From Roseibium denhamense (GTDB lineage: Bacteria > Pseudomonadota > Alphaproteobacteria > Rhizobiales > Stappiaceae), in contig NZ_SMLZ01000107.1 of NCBI RefSeq assembly GCF_009711415.1, positions 62,001-126,000 on the forward strand: 64,000 nucleotides of DNA, in the 5' to 3' direction. Each line of letters opens with the position of its first letter. Positions within the stretch are counted from its first letter, which is position 1. A program made the position numbers and the translations under genes. Positions 1-8,338 of this stretch are shown here, one piece after another. Below the pieces are notes generated by a model that had not been told where the DNA came from, made no database searches, and saw only the letters and a program-made list of their open reading frames with translations.

Positions 1-205
1 AAATCGCAGCAACGCCCGCGAACCCAAGGCACAACAGGCCTAGTCCAAGACCGAAGGCGCGGTCTTCTGCTGTTTCATCAAGTGCGATGGCAATTACGTA
101 GAGTCCTGCCCCGACACACAGGGCCACAAGCAGAAGGTAGAAGCTGAGCTTGCCCGGTGAGCTCCGTATTTCGATAACTGCATTCGTGTCCTGGTTTGTC
201 TGCAT
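1..205 (-). CDS. STM3941-like small membrane protein, partial
   Basis: This frame starts at an ATG at 205-203 on the minus strand and runs off the left edge, so only about 68 N-terminal residues are visible. The start of the protein is polar and contains an IEIRSSPGKL segment, followed by a hydrophobic stretch (FYLLLVALCVGAGLYVI) and a second one (LGLGLLCLGFAGVAAI). A short polar lead of the form IEI-S-GK followed by two membrane helices resembles the STM3941 family of uncharacterised bacterial membrane proteins. The function is unknown. The family call rests on recall of the N-terminal pattern only, because the C-terminal part is outside the window. Confidence 0.55.
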   Translation of the reverse strand, partial: MQTNQDTNAVIEIRSSPGKLSFYLLLVALCVGAGLYVIAIALDETAEDRAFGLGLGLLCLGFAGVAAI

Positions 206-426
206 CAAAGCTCCACGTTACGACAGCGCTTCCGAGGCATCTCCGGTCTGATTAGATCGTTATGCACGCAATCCGGCAGGCAAAACATGCCCTAATCTTC
301 CCACATCAAGAGCAATTTCTCCCACATAGAAAGAGCTGACACGATTTATCCGAGCGGGAATTGCTCCAGGTGTTCCGCTGTCAGCTATATCCGCGACAAC
401 TAGCCGGCAGGTGCAAGGCCGTGAGT

Positions 427-1215
427 TCAAACCGGGCTGTCGGCTGCTTTGTAAGGAGCGGTGATGCGTTCAAACTCGCCGTTCTCCTGCATGGCGCGGA
501 GTTCCTTGGAGAAGGCGTCCACAAACTCCGCCGGGATGCTTTCTTTGCTGAACATGATGTAGTTGGGCTCCGAGGCGACCACTATTTCGGTCGGCTTGAT
601 CACGTTCGACAGGCCCAGCTGCTTGATGACCGACGTGACCACGTAGGTTTCGCCCAGAATTGCGTCCACTCGCCCGAGTTCGAGTTGTTTCAAGTTAAGT
701 TCCAAGCTGTCGGTTTGTTCAATCAGGTGCGGATAAGCGTTAGCCATCTCCGGAAACGAACCGCCATAAGCATAGTCGCGGACGACGCCAAGCCTCTTGT
801 CTCTCAAGAAGAAGTCCGAAAGGTTTTCATACTTCTCCAGATTTTCTGCGCGCACAAACAGGATCTCGTCTGCCTGGATATAGGGCGATGAAAAATGCGC
901 GAAGGTCTCGCGTTCAGGCGTTTTGGTCACCGGTGTGGCAATATCAACCGTGCCAAGCCGCATGGCATTCAAGTGACGGGTCCAGGGAAGGGGAACCTTG
1001 ATCAGCCCACATCCCATCTTGTCCAGGATGGTTTCAATGACGTCAAAGTCCATCCCGGAGACCTGGTTGCCCTCGACGATATTGTATGGGCGGTAGTCCC
1101 CCGCGCCCGCGATCAGTGTGCCGTCGCGCGGGCAGTCCTGCGCCGCCGCCGGTCCGGGCAGACAAGCAAATGCAATGGCGCCAATAAGAGCAAGAAGGAC
1201 TTGCGAACGGAACAT
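427..1215 (-). CDS. ABC-type amino-acid-like periplasmic solute-binding protein (SBP family 3)
   Basis: A 262-residue exported protein with a signal peptide of about 25 residues ending PAAA before QDC. The mature part has the family 3 solute-binding fold features: an early ligand-pocket segment GDYRPYN, the GMDFDVIETIL segment, and a late DAILGETYVV hinge region. Members of this fold bind amino acids or other small polar ligands in the periplasm and deliver them to ABC permeases. No permease or ATPase gene lies beside it, so it is an orphan here. Such orphans can serve a distant transporter or act as sensors. The ligand cannot be read from the sequence. Confidence 0.88.
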   Translation of the reverse strand: MFRSQVLLALIGAIAFACLPGPAAAQDCPRDGTLIAGAGDYRPYNIVEGNQVSGMDFDVIETILDKMGCGLIKVPLPWTRHLNAMRLGTVDIATPVTKTPERETFAHFSSPYIQADEILFVRAENLEKYENLSDFFLRDKRLGVVRDYAYGGSFPEMANAYPHLIEQTDSLELNLKQLELGRVDAILGETYVVTSVIKQLGLSNVIKPTEIVVASEPNYIMFSKESIPAEFVDAFSKELRAMQENGEFERITAPYKAADSPV

Positions 1216-1562
1216 GAAACCCTGGCAGTGTTGCTATGTAACTGGAACGGCAGTCTTGGCCATGAAGCATAAGATAGAGTTTACACGATCTAATAAAACC
1301 GTTTGAGTTCTTCAGTGGACATGAAGATGAAGTTCGCTGGAGGTTTTCTGTAAATCTTCTCGGGTAAGGCGAAAGCTTCCTTACGTTCGGATGCCTTAAG
1401 ATCAGAACAGCATTGGCCAGGGGCGCAGGATCTTTGATCGGCCCAGATGCTTGGCGCCAATCAAATGTGGGGGCACCATGCGCACCGTCCTTACTGATGC
1501 GCATGGTGTAGTTATTGGAGTTCGCGCGCTTTTGTGACACCGCGCCCAAGGAGCCGCGCGCC
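1216..1562. other. gene-free interval between two minus-strand genes
   Basis: This 347-base stretch separates the solute-binding protein gene from the MRJP-like gene, both on the minus strand. I see no convincing coding frame. It should hold the promoter of the solute-binding protein gene and the 3' end of the upstream unit. Its one clear structure is a perfect 10-bp inverted repeat at 1474-1508. Confidence 0.6.
1474..1508 (-). terminator. inverted repeat, possible terminator of the MRJP-like gene
   Basis: CACCATGCGC at 1474-1483 pairs perfectly with GCGCATGGTG at 1499-1508 around a 15-base loop. It lies 55 bases past the stop codon of the minus-strand MRJP-like gene. There is no T run after the stem on the minus strand, so it is not a classical intrinsic terminator. 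An operator or a 3' mRNA-stabilising stem is equally possible. Confidence 0.35.
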
Positions 1563-2642
1563 TCACCGGCCGCTGACCGCCTCATCCAAAGCGGGGAAAC
1601 GAACGATCTTGTAGGTGCCGAGTGATGCGTCTTCGCCGCCGTTCAGAACCGGGGATCTGTGCAGCTCATTGATGGTCGCATAAACGTAGCCGTCCGCGCC
1701 GATTGCAAACCCGTCAGGCCATGGTAGGCCATCGTCTGACTGAAACAGGACCTCATAAGAGCCGTCCGCCTTGGTCACGCCAATTGCGTTGTCGGTCATG
1801 GCCGTGATGTAGACATTCCCGGCGGTGTCGACTGTCGAACCGTCCGAGATTGGCTTGTCGCCGTAGCGTTCCACCCGTTGCACAAGCTCATCGTCCGACA
1901 GTGCCTCATTCAGGAGATCCTTTGTCCGCACCCTGTACATCGACGCTGCGGTCATGGGCGCGAAGTAGACCCAGGTGTTTGTGGGATCAATCGTGATCGG
2001 GTTGACGCCGATCTTGGCCGGATTGCCGCCAAGCAGGATCTCGCGGCCATCGATCACCATAGGGGTGTCCTCAGGAATGGTGAATTCCGAACCTTCGAGC
2101 ACCCGGCGCGCCCGGCCGGTTTCCAGGTCCACGACGATGAGTGCCGAATTCTCCCCGTCTCCGGTGTCGGAAATGTAGACCGCGCCATGTTCGCGGTCGA
2201 CCGCCAGATCATTCAGGAACGAGGTTGGCCGGGCCGCCGGTGCCCCAATGTAATAGATCCGGTCCAACTGTTCCGTGCGTGTGTTCCACGCAACGATGCG
2301 GCCGGTTTGGTTCGGGCCCTGCCCATCGAGCATCCACAAGATGCCGTCGCGATCAGCGCGCAGACCCAGGACACCGTTCAAGCCATCGCCATCCTCGCGC
2401 GGAGCGCGGGCCCAGTCTTCGGTCGGGTAGGGCTTTGTCGTGCCATCGTCAAACACTTCGACCACACGCAGTTCTGGACCGTAAAACTCGTGGACCGACA
2501 TGAACATCCGGCCGTCCGGCCCGATCGCCAAGTTGCCGGGCGGGGTGGACTTGTCGAATGTCAGATAGGTCTCAAGACCTTCGGCGGCAGCGGGCTGGGC
2601 AAGAGCCAGAGCAAGGCCGGCAACGGCGAGCAGGGTTTTCAT
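1563..2642 (-). CDS. Secreted major-royal-jelly-protein (yellow)-like beta-propeller
   Basis: A 359-residue protein with a signal peptide (residues 1-20, ending AQPAAA). The mature sequence has the six-bladed propeller features of the MRJP/yellow family and its bacterial relatives: LWMLDGQGPNQTG, SFLNDLAVD, AVYISDTGDGE, DGSTVDTAGNVYIT, LPWPDGFAIGADGYVY and a C-terminal NELHRSP. Bacterial members are annotated as L-dopachrome tautomerase-related or SMP-30-like, but few have a proven reaction. A strong Shine-Dalgarno site (AGGAGGAAAC) precedes the ATG. It is transcribed divergently from a LysR regulator 93 bases away, which suggests control by that regulator. A gluconolactonase role is less likely because the WPDGF and NELHR signature favours MRJP. 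Confidence 0.8.
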   Translation of the reverse strand: MKTLLAVAGLALALAQPAAAEGLETYLTFDKSTPPGNLAIGPDGRMFMSVHEFYGPELRVVEVFDDGTTKPYPTEDWARAPREDGDGLNGVLGLRADRDGILWMLDGQGPNQTGRIVAWNTRTEQLDRIYYIGAPAARPTSFLNDLAVDREHGAVYISDTGDGENSALIVVDLETGRARRVLEGSEFTIPEDTPMVIDGREILLGGNPAKIGVNPITIDPTNTWVYFAPMTAASMYRVRTKDLLNEALSDDELVQRVERYGDKPISDGSTVDTAGNVYITAMTDNAIGVTKADGSYEVLFQSDDGLPWPDGFAIGADGYVYATINELHRSPVLNGGEDASLGTYKIVRFPALDEAVSGR

Positions 2643-2694
2643 TGTTTCCTCCTGTAGATTGATGAGGAGGATTTAATTGTTTTATATTTTTAAC

Positions 2695-2706
2695 TGAACT
2701 GGTTCA
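2695..2706. promoter_or_regulatory. 12-bp dyad in the MRJP/LysR divergent promoter
   Basis: TGAACTGGTTCA (arms TGAAC/GTTCA) sits in the middle of the 93-base region between the divergently transcribed MRJP-like and LysR genes, in an AT-rich setting. LysR regulators commonly bind imperfect dyads in such divergent promoters, so this is a candidate site. The evidence is position and symmetry only. Confidence 0.35.
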
Positions 2707-2735
2707 TTTCCAAATTCAGCATTAGAAAAATTCGA

Positions 2736-3617
2736 ATGTACAGCATCGCAGACCTTCAGACCTTCGTTGCGGCGGCGAAATGCGCCGGGATCACCGCAGC
2801 CGCGCGGCAGCTCGGCATCTCTTCGGCGACCGCGAGCCATAGGGTCACAAAACTCGAAGGGGTCCTGAATGTCACACTGTTTCATCGCAATAGCCGCACG
2901 TTCAAACTGACAGACGAAGGACAGATGTTTCTGGAGCGCGTTGATGTAATTCTCGATGAGCTTCAGCAGGCGGAGCTGGAGGTGGGGAGCGGTTCCGCCA
3001 AGCTGCGCGGGCATTTACGGATGACCTTGTCGCCCTGGATCTTGTCGCGCTTCCTTCTGCCTGTGCTTGGGCCGTTCCGCACCGAGCATCCGGACTTGTC
3101 GATTGAGTTTCTGGCGGTCGACCGCTTCGTACCCCTTGTGGAGGAGGCGCAGGACTGCGCCATTCGTGTAGGCCAACTGGCCGACAGCGCGCTTGTCGCT
3201 CAAAAACTTTGCGACAATCACCGCATCATTTGCGCTTCTCCCCGTCTTTTGGATGTAGTCGGTGTGCCGGAAACGGTTGACGATTTGCAGGATTCTCCCT
3301 GGGTTTGCCTGCCCTGGCAGACGCAGTTTCCGGTCAATGATGCCAAGGGGCGCAAGAGGAATGTATCGGTGGCCCGGAGCCTGGCGGTTTCCAACTCGGA
3401 CATGCTGACGGTAGGGGCCGTTGAAGGGTTGGGCCTGGCTGTGAAGTCCCGGATGGCCGTCAGGGAGGAACTGGAGGCGGGCTCCCTCGTGGAGGTTCTT
3501 CCCGGATCACTTCACGGCCCTGAGGCGCCGATCTGGTTCGTTTCACCAAAGGAGTCTCGAGCCGGCAGGAAGACCAGAGCCATTCTGCAGATCGCTCGGC
3601 AGGCCTTTCGCCGGTAA
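2736..3617 (+). CDS. LysR-family transcriptional regulator
   Basis: A 293-residue protein with an N-terminal winged helix-turn-helix (residues 3-60, AARQLGISSATASHRVTKLE, then LFHRNSRTFKLTDEG). The periplasmic-binding-like effector domain follows, with LRMTLSPWILSRFLLPVL opening it. It is divergent from the MRJP-like gene, the usual arrangement for a LysR regulator and its target. The effector is unknown. The gene ends 53 bases before the trmJ start. Confidence 0.92.
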   Translation: MYSIADLQTFVAAAKCAGITAAARQLGISSATASHRVTKLEGVLNVTLFHRNSRTFKLTDEGQMFLERVDVILDELQQAELEVGSGSAKLRGHLRMTLSPWILSRFLLPVLGPFRTEHPDLSIEFLAVDRFVPLVEEAQDCAIRVGQLADSALVAQKLCDNHRIICASPRLLDVVGVPETVDDLQDSPWVCLPWQTQFPVNDAKGRKRNVSVARSLAVSNSDMLTVGAVEGLGLAVKSRMAVREELEAGSLVEVLPGSLHGPEAPIWFVSPKESRAGRKTRAILQIARQAFRR

Positions 3618-3670
3618 AATGCACCCGGTTGCGCTTTAATTTTCGTCCAGAAACGGCTAAATGCCGCATC

Positions 3671-4483
3671 ATGAGTAAAAATGCGAAAATCAGAGAAGAG
3701 GCCCGGGCAATTACCGCAAGGCCTCCCGCGGTCATCTTGTGCGAACCGCAGCTTGGCGAAAACATCGGCACTGCAGCGCGGGCCATGGCGAATTTTGGCC
3801 TGGTCGATCTCAGGATCGTCAATCCGCGGGATGGCTGGCCAAGTGAAAAGGCGCGCGCCGCAGCCAGCCGGGCGGACCATGTGATCGACAGGGTTCAGGT
3901 CTTTGAGACCACTGAGGCGGCGATTGCCGATCTCAATTTTGTTTACGCGACGACGGCCCGCTCCCGCGAGGTTCCCAAACCTGTGCGCGGCCCGGACGAG
4001 GCAGCGATCAAGGCAGTGGAACTCGGGGAACGCCAGCATGGGGTCGGTTACCTGTTTGGCCGTGAGCGCTGGGGGCTGAACAACGAGGAAGTCGCGCTGG
4101 CCGACGAAATTGTCACGCTGCCGGTTGATCCGGATTTTGCGTCATTGAACATCGCTCAGGCCGTCCTTGTCTGTGCGTATGAGTGGCGCAATACGGCCAG
4201 CCGGGGCGAATTGCCGTTTCTATTGTCGGAGGAAGAACACCCGCCAGCGTCCAAGGACGACATTTTGCGGATGTTTGAACATCTGGAAAGGTCCCTCGAC
4301 GACGTGAGTTTCTTCCGCCCTCCGGAGCGTCGGCCGCATATGGTGCGGAACTTACGCAACATCTTCCAGAAAGCGGAACTCAGCCAGCAGGAAGTCCGTA
4401 CATTGCGGGGTGTGATCGCGGCGCTGGAGCGGCGGGAAACGCGCCCGCGGAAAAGCCGCGACAGCGACGAAACAGAGACTTGA
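3671..4483 (+). CDS. trmJ: tRNA (cytidine/uridine-2'-O-)-methyltransferase TrmJ-like
   Basis: A SPOUT-class RNA 2'-O-methyltransferase of about 270 residues. Motif 1 is ILCEPQLGENIGTAARAMAN (roughly residues 22-41). The knot region has YLFGRERWGLNNEEVALAD and the final motif LPVDPDFASLNIAQAVLV. TrmJ methylates the ribose of nucleotide 32 in tRNA using S-adenosylmethionine. The in-frame TTG at 3629 would add 14 residues, but the ATG at 3671 places the first motif at the usual distance from the N terminus. The gene ends 10 bases before murI, so the two are probably cotranscribed. The basic tail (RRETRPRKSRD) fits RNA binding. Confidence 0.88.
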   Translation: MSKNAKIREEARAITARPPAVILCEPQLGENIGTAARAMANFGLVDLRIVNPRDGWPSEKARAAASRADHVIDRVQVFETTEAAIADLNFVYATTARSREVPKPVRGPDEAAIKAVELGERQHGVGYLFGRERWGLNNEEVALADEIVTLPVDPDFASLNIAQAVLVCAYEWRNTASRGELPFLLSEEEHPPASKDDILRMFEHLERSLDDVSFFRPPERRPHMVRNLRNIFQKAELSQQEVRTLRGVIAALERRETRPRKSRDSDETET

Positions 4484-4493
4484 GGGCGTAACC

Positions 4494-5291
4494 GTGAACG
4501 ACGGCAGGCCGGTACTCTTTTATGATTCGGGTCTCGGCGGTCTCACGGTGCTTCGTGAGGCCCGCTACCTGCTTCCGTATGAGCGGTTGCTTTATGTGGC
4601 GGATGACGCTGCCTTTCCAATTGGCCGATGGCCGGAATCCAAGTTGCTGGAAAGGCTAGTGCAGCTTTTTCAGACCCTGATTGCGGACCACGATCCGAAG
4701 GCGGTTGTCATCGCCTGCAACACAGCATTCACGCTGGCCGGGGAGATCCTCAGGAAAGCCCACCCGCAGGTTCCCTTTGTCGGTACCGTTCCTGCTATCA
4801 AGCCTGCGGCAGAGCGCACGGCATCCGGTCTGATCTCTGTTCTGGCTACGCCCGGCACCGTCCGGCGTGCCTATACACGGTCGTTGATCGAGAGCTTTGC
4901 CGCCCAATGCCATGTCCGGCTTGTTGGGTCTGAGAAGCTGGCGGAACTTGCTGAGCAGTATCTGCGGGGAGAAGATGTCCGCGACGAGGCGCTAGCGGGC
5001 GAGATCCGCGATTGCTTTTTGGAGCGGGATGGCAGGCGGACGGATATCATTGTGCTGGCCTGCACCCATTATCCGTTCCTTGCGAACCGGTTCCGGAAAA
5101 TTGCGCCTTGGCCGGTCGACTGGCTTGATCCGGCAGAGGCTATCGCACGCCAGCTGGTGCGGGTCCTGGAGCCGGACATGGCAGATACCTTGTCAGGGCA
5201 AGCGGACCGGGCGATATTCACATCAAATCCGGACAGTGCTTCTTTACAGCGTCTTCTGGCCGGTTTCGGGCTGAGCTTATCCGTGCGCTAA
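4494..5291 (+). CDS. murI: Glutamate racemase
   Basis: A 265-residue member of the Asp/Glu racemase superfamily that makes D-glutamate for peptidoglycan. The three hallmark segments are present: DSGLGGLTV at residue 11, ACNTA with catalytic Cys75, and ACTHYP with catalytic Cys190. The start is GTG, which lies 10 bases after the trmJ stop and fixes the DSG motif near residue 11 as usual. The reading frame ends at a TAA that lies inside a tandem 16-base duplication (5286-5319). Confidence 0.93.
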   Translation: MNDGRPVLFYDSGLGGLTVLREARYLLPYERLLYVADDAAFPIGRWPESKLLERLVQLFQTLIADHDPKAVVIACNTAFTLAGEILRKAHPQVPFVGTVPAIKPAAERTASGLISVLATPGTVRRAYTRSLIESFAAQCHVRLVGSEKLAELAEQYLRGEDVRDEALAGEIRDCFLERDGRRTDIIVLACTHYPFLANRFRKIAPWPVDWLDPAEAIARQLVRVLEPDMADTLSGQADRAIFTSNPDSASLQRLLAGFGLSLSVR

Positions 5292-5319
5292 CGATTGTCC
5301 GCCCGCTAACGATTGTCCG
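5286..5319. repeat. 16-base tandem duplication covering the murI stop codon
   Basis: CGCTAACGATTGTCCG occurs at 5286-5301 and again at 5304-5319, an 18-base period. The first copy contains the murI TAA stop. The second copy is non-coding. This looks like a small replication-slippage duplication. Confidence 0.85.
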
Positions 5320-5388
5320 TCCCAGTTTGCTTGACTAAGGAGTGTTGGAGCAATTTTTTGCGGTTTGATTGAACGCAGACCGCGTCAA

Positions 5389-7194
5389 TCAGACCGGGAG
5401 ATGCTCCAGCGTTGTGACCACGAGCCCGTCATCTGAGGATTTGGCTGCCCGTTTCATCGCGATAATCTCATCGTTCAGCCGGTCCGGGTTGACGCTGACG
5501 CCACGTGGAACAGTCACGATCGACATGGAGCACTGCAGCATCGGGAACTTGCGCAGGGTTCCAAATCTATCTTGTGCTTCGATATATCCACGGCTGCGAT
5601 GTTCGGCCTCATAGAAGCTTTCCACATCCAGCCGGAAAGCGCGCTGCAATGCCAGCAGCCGGGCGGCAATATCGGTCTGGTCCATGTTTATGAAACCGGC
5701 GAAGAAATCATCACCGCCGATATGTCCGTGGAATGTCCCGCTGCCGGAGATGTGCCGTTGCAGTAGCTCGCTGAACAAAATGATCGCTCGGTCGCCCTGT
5801 CTGTACCCGTAGGTGTCATTGAACGGTTTGAAATTGTCGAAATCGAAATAGCAAAGATGACGCTCTTGCGCGGCCTTGCCGGCTGAATCGGTGATGAAGC
5901 GGCTGACCGCACCATTTCCCGGTAAACCGGTCAGCGGGTTCTGGTCCTGGGCTTCCTGAAGCCGTTTTTCATGAATGATCTTTAACAAGGACGTTGCGGA
6001 CAGAAACCCGGCATAGCGGAAGTTTTCCGTCAGAATGATTCCGTCAGAGTTGATCGAGGACGCGAACGTGACGAGCAACATGTCCGCATTGCTGTCGATA
6101 TCGGCGACCGGGCAGGCGCGGACAAAAGACCTTAATGGAAAATCGAGCGCCGCCTTGGCATCCTCGTCGTCAGGCCCTCCGGCATAAAGGTACGCTTTCA
6201 AGTCGCGTTCATGGATCAGACCCCGGGGTTCACGATTGGCATCCAGGACGGGGATCAGGCTGGCATCCTGGTTCTGGACGAACAGATCCAGCAAGTTGAT
6301 CATCGAGGCGTCGTACTGGATTGTTGGAAGATCCAGAAGTTCTCCGCGGATCCGGTCCTTTTCCCGCCGGGCAGCCCCGCCTATGCCCGGCGCTCTGATG
6401 TGATCATAAAAAAGTTTGGCCGAGCGTTTTTCCTCAAACGGTTTGGCAACATAATACCCTTGAACCAGGTCGCACCCAGCCTCGCGGCAGGCTTTGAATT
6501 CCCGCTCGGTCTCTACCCCTTCAGCAATCACTCTCGCACCAAGAACATGGGCAAGATTCGCAACCGTTGTGACAAACAGTTTCCGCCTTGGATCACAGTC
6601 AATGCCGTTCAGAAAGAAGCGGTCGATTTTCACGTAGTCCGGCGACATGTCGTGCAGCAAGCGGAGCTCGGAGGACCCCCGGCCAAAGTCATCCAGCGCA
6701 ACCATGAATCCCATCTGTCTGAGATCGTTGATGGCATGGTGGGCCACGTCGGTGAAGGTCTGCTGGTGACGCTCTGAAAACTCCAGGCAGACCTGGCTCT
6801 TTTCAAGCCCGAAGTCCGGCAGCATTGTGCCCAGATGCATACGCGGATCGTTTTCGGTTCCAAGATCGCGTCCGTCGAGCTTGAAGAACAGTTTTGTACC
6901 CTGGGCGGTCCGGAAGCTCGAAAATCGTCCCAGTGCCTTGCGTAGAAGCTCTGTTTCCAATTGCGCCAGGAAACCATGGTCATGGGCGTGGTCAATAAGT
7001 GCCTCTGGTGTGTTGGCACCGGCCAGCCCGCAATTGCGGACCTGTGCCTCATAACCATAAACCACGCCCGTCCCGATATCGGCGATTGGCTGGATTGCGT
7101 AGTCCAGCACTTTCAAAATGCGCTCAGGAGATCGCCACAGAAGTTTTGGCGGCGCGTCGGTGGCTTTCAAGCCAAGACTGCAATCGGACGACAT
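5389..7194 (-). CDS. EAL-CBS-GGDEF cyclic-di-GMP-type signalling protein
   Basis: A 601-residue soluble protein. Residues about 25-275 form an EAL domain, 285-410 a pair of CBS motifs (for example ASLIPVLDANREPRGLIHERD), and 425-590 a GGDEF domain. The EAL motif reads EAQ. LEFSE, DDFGRGSSE, VKIDRFF and AEGVE are kept, but the metal-binding Asn expected near residue 105 appears replaced (FFKLDGRDL). The cyclase signature is GGDDF, with an intact FDFDNFKPFNDTYG substrate segment. It could therefore make, degrade or only sense c-di-GMP. CBS domains suggest adenine-nucleotide input. It is monocistronic and convergent with murI. Confidence 0.87.
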   Translation of the reverse strand: MSSDCSLGLKATDAPPKLLWRSPERILKVLDYAIQPIADIGTGVVYGYEAQVRNCGLAGANTPEALIDHAHDHGFLAQLETELLRKALGRFSSFRTAQGTKLFFKLDGRDLGTENDPRMHLGTMLPDFGLEKSQVCLEFSERHQQTFTDVAHHAINDLRQMGFMVALDDFGRGSSELRLLHDMSPDYVKIDRFFLNGIDCDPRRKLFVTTVANLAHVLGARVIAEGVETEREFKACREAGCDLVQGYYVAKPFEEKRSAKLFYDHIRAPGIGGAARREKDRIRGELLDLPTIQYDASMINLLDLFVQNQDASLIPVLDANREPRGLIHERDLKAYLYAGGPDDEDAKAALDFPLRSFVRACPVADIDSNADMLLVTFASSINSDGIILTENFRYAGFLSATSLLKIIHEKRLQEAQDQNPLTGLPGNGAVSRFITDSAGKAAQERHLCYFDFDNFKPFNDTYGYRQGDRAIILFSELLQRHISGSGTFHGHIGGDDFFAGFINMDQTDIAARLLALQRAFRLDVESFYEAEHRSRGYIEAQDRFGTLRKFPMLQCSMSIVTVPRGVSVNPDRLNDEIIAMKRAAKSSDDGLVVTTLEHLPV

Positions 7195-7465
7195 GTGCGA
7201 TCCTATGGTCGTTATCGCCTACCCGAATTGGCATGGCAGAGGCGGCATCAATCTGAAAATTGACAATGATACTATTCGATATGCTTGCGAGAGCCAGCAT
7301 TGTGAAAAATTGCAATTAAAATTTTCTAAATGTATACATTAGTTTCTGCATTCCGCTTACGGAACGTTAGCGGCCGGGCACTGATGCGGGCAGACACTGT
7401 CTTTTCCCAGGGCCGGATACCCATCGCATACAGGGCTGAACAGGACCCGCCGAAGCGGCTTGGCA

Positions 7466-7494
7466 TTGACAATCGGGACACATACCGGTATCTC
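7466..7494 (+). promoter_or_regulatory. candidate sigma70-type promoter for rpsD
   Basis: A perfect TTGACA (7466-7471) is followed after 17 bases by TATCTC (7489-7494). Transcription would start near 7501 and give a leader of about 165 bases before the rpsD ATG. This is motif matching only. Confidence 0.45.
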
Positions 7495-7620
7495 CGCGCG
7501 ATCTGGCGGGCTTGCCTGCCGGATCTACGCACCCGTGGGCATCCAGCCGGCGCCGTCTAGCTGGGTCCCTGTCGATCCGATCAATGTGGTCAAACAGATT
7601 GTGACGATAAAGGAGGGCGC

Positions 7621-7660
7621 GTTTCCTTGCTCGAATAACAACGCGAAAACTTAAGGAAAC
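7621..7660 (+). promoter_or_regulatory. stem-loop sequestering the rpsD Shine-Dalgarno site
   Basis: GTTTCCTT (7621-7628) is perfectly complementary to AAGGAAAC (7653-7660), which is the rpsD ribosome-binding site five bases before the ATG. The stem can be extended by about three G-C pairs with one bulged C. An AGGAGG at 7611-7616 lies just upstream of the stem. Ribosomal protein S4 is a known translational autoregulator in other bacteria, so this is a candidate S4-binding leader. Confidence 0.5.
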
Positions 7661-7664
7661 CGCG

Positions 7665-8282
7665 ATGTCAAAGCGCCATAGCGTTAAGTACAAAATCGAC
7701 CGCCGGATGGGCGAAAACATCTGGGGTCGTCCGAAGAGCCCGGCCAACAAGCGTGAATACGGCCCAGGTCAACATGGTCAGCGCCGTAAAGGCAAGCTGT
7801 CCGACTTCGGTGTTCAGCTCCGCGCCAAGCAGAAGCTGAAAGGTTACTACGGTAACATCTCCGAAAAGCAGTTCCGCAAGGTCTATGCAGAAGCTTCCCG
7901 CCTGAAAGGCGATACTTCTGAAAACCTGATCGGTTTGCTTGAGCGCCGTCTCGATGCGGTTGTCTACCGCGCGAAATTCGTGCCGACTGTGTTCGCTGCA
8001 CGCCAGTTCATCAACCACGGCCACGTGAAAGTGAACGGCAAGCGCGTCAACATCCCGAGCTACCAGCTGCGTCCAGGCGACGTGATTGAAGTTCGCGAAA
8101 AGTCCAAACAGCTCGCACTGGTTCTGGAAGCTGTCCAGTCCGCAGAGCGTGATGTTCCGGATTACGTCGACGCCGACCACGCAAAAATGACTGCAACCTA
8201 CGCCCGCGTTCCGGCTTTCTCCGATGTACCTTACCCGGTACAGATGGAACCGAACCTGGTGGTTGAGTTCTATTCGCGCTAA
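7665..8282 (+). CDS. rpsD: 30S ribosomal protein S4
   Basis: A 205-residue S4 protein of full length, opening [21 protein letters not shown] as in alphaproteobacteria. The N-terminal region covers residues 1-93 and the S4 RNA-binding domain follows ([20 protein letters not shown], then [18 protein letters not shown]). S4 binds 16S rRNA early in assembly of the small subunit. The gene is monocistronic, with its own promoter, a leader that can sequester the start site, and a strong terminator at 8311-8338. Confidence 0.98.
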   Translation: MSKRHSVKYKIDRRMGENIWGRPKSPANKREYGPGQHGQRRKGKLSDFGVQLRAKQKLKGYYGNISEKQFRKVYAEASRLKGDTSENLIGLLERRLDAVVYRAKFVPTVFAARQFINHGHVKVNGKRVNIPSYQLRPGDVIEVREKSKQLALVLEAVQSAERDVPDYVDADHAKMTATYARVPAFSDVPYPVQMEPNLVVEFYSR

Positions 8283-8310
8283 GCCTAGCGCCGAATACAG
8301 ATGCGACTTC

Positions 8311-8338
8311 AAGGGGCTGCTCCGGCAGCCCCTTTTTT
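8311..8338 (+). terminator. intrinsic terminator of rpsD
   Basis: GGGGCTGC (8313-8320), loop TCCG, then GCAGCCCC (8325-8332), followed by six T residues. A textbook Rho-independent terminator 30 bases past the rpsD stop. Confidence 0.95.

Larger units (their letters stand above)
7195..7664. other. long rpsD leader/promoter interval
   Basis: These 470 bases lie between the divergently transcribed EAL-GGDEF gene and rpsD. No coding frame here is convincing. The left 130 bases are AT-rich and probably hold the promoter of the minus-strand gene. A sigma70-like promoter for rpsD lies at 7466-7494, leaving a leader of about 165 bases that ends in a stem sequestering the rpsD ribosome-binding site. 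Confidence 0.55.

Noticed and set aside
1043-1585. A 180-codon minus-strand frame in and before the solute-binding protein gene
   Set aside because: It overlaps the start of the solute-binding protein in another frame and has no signal or motif.
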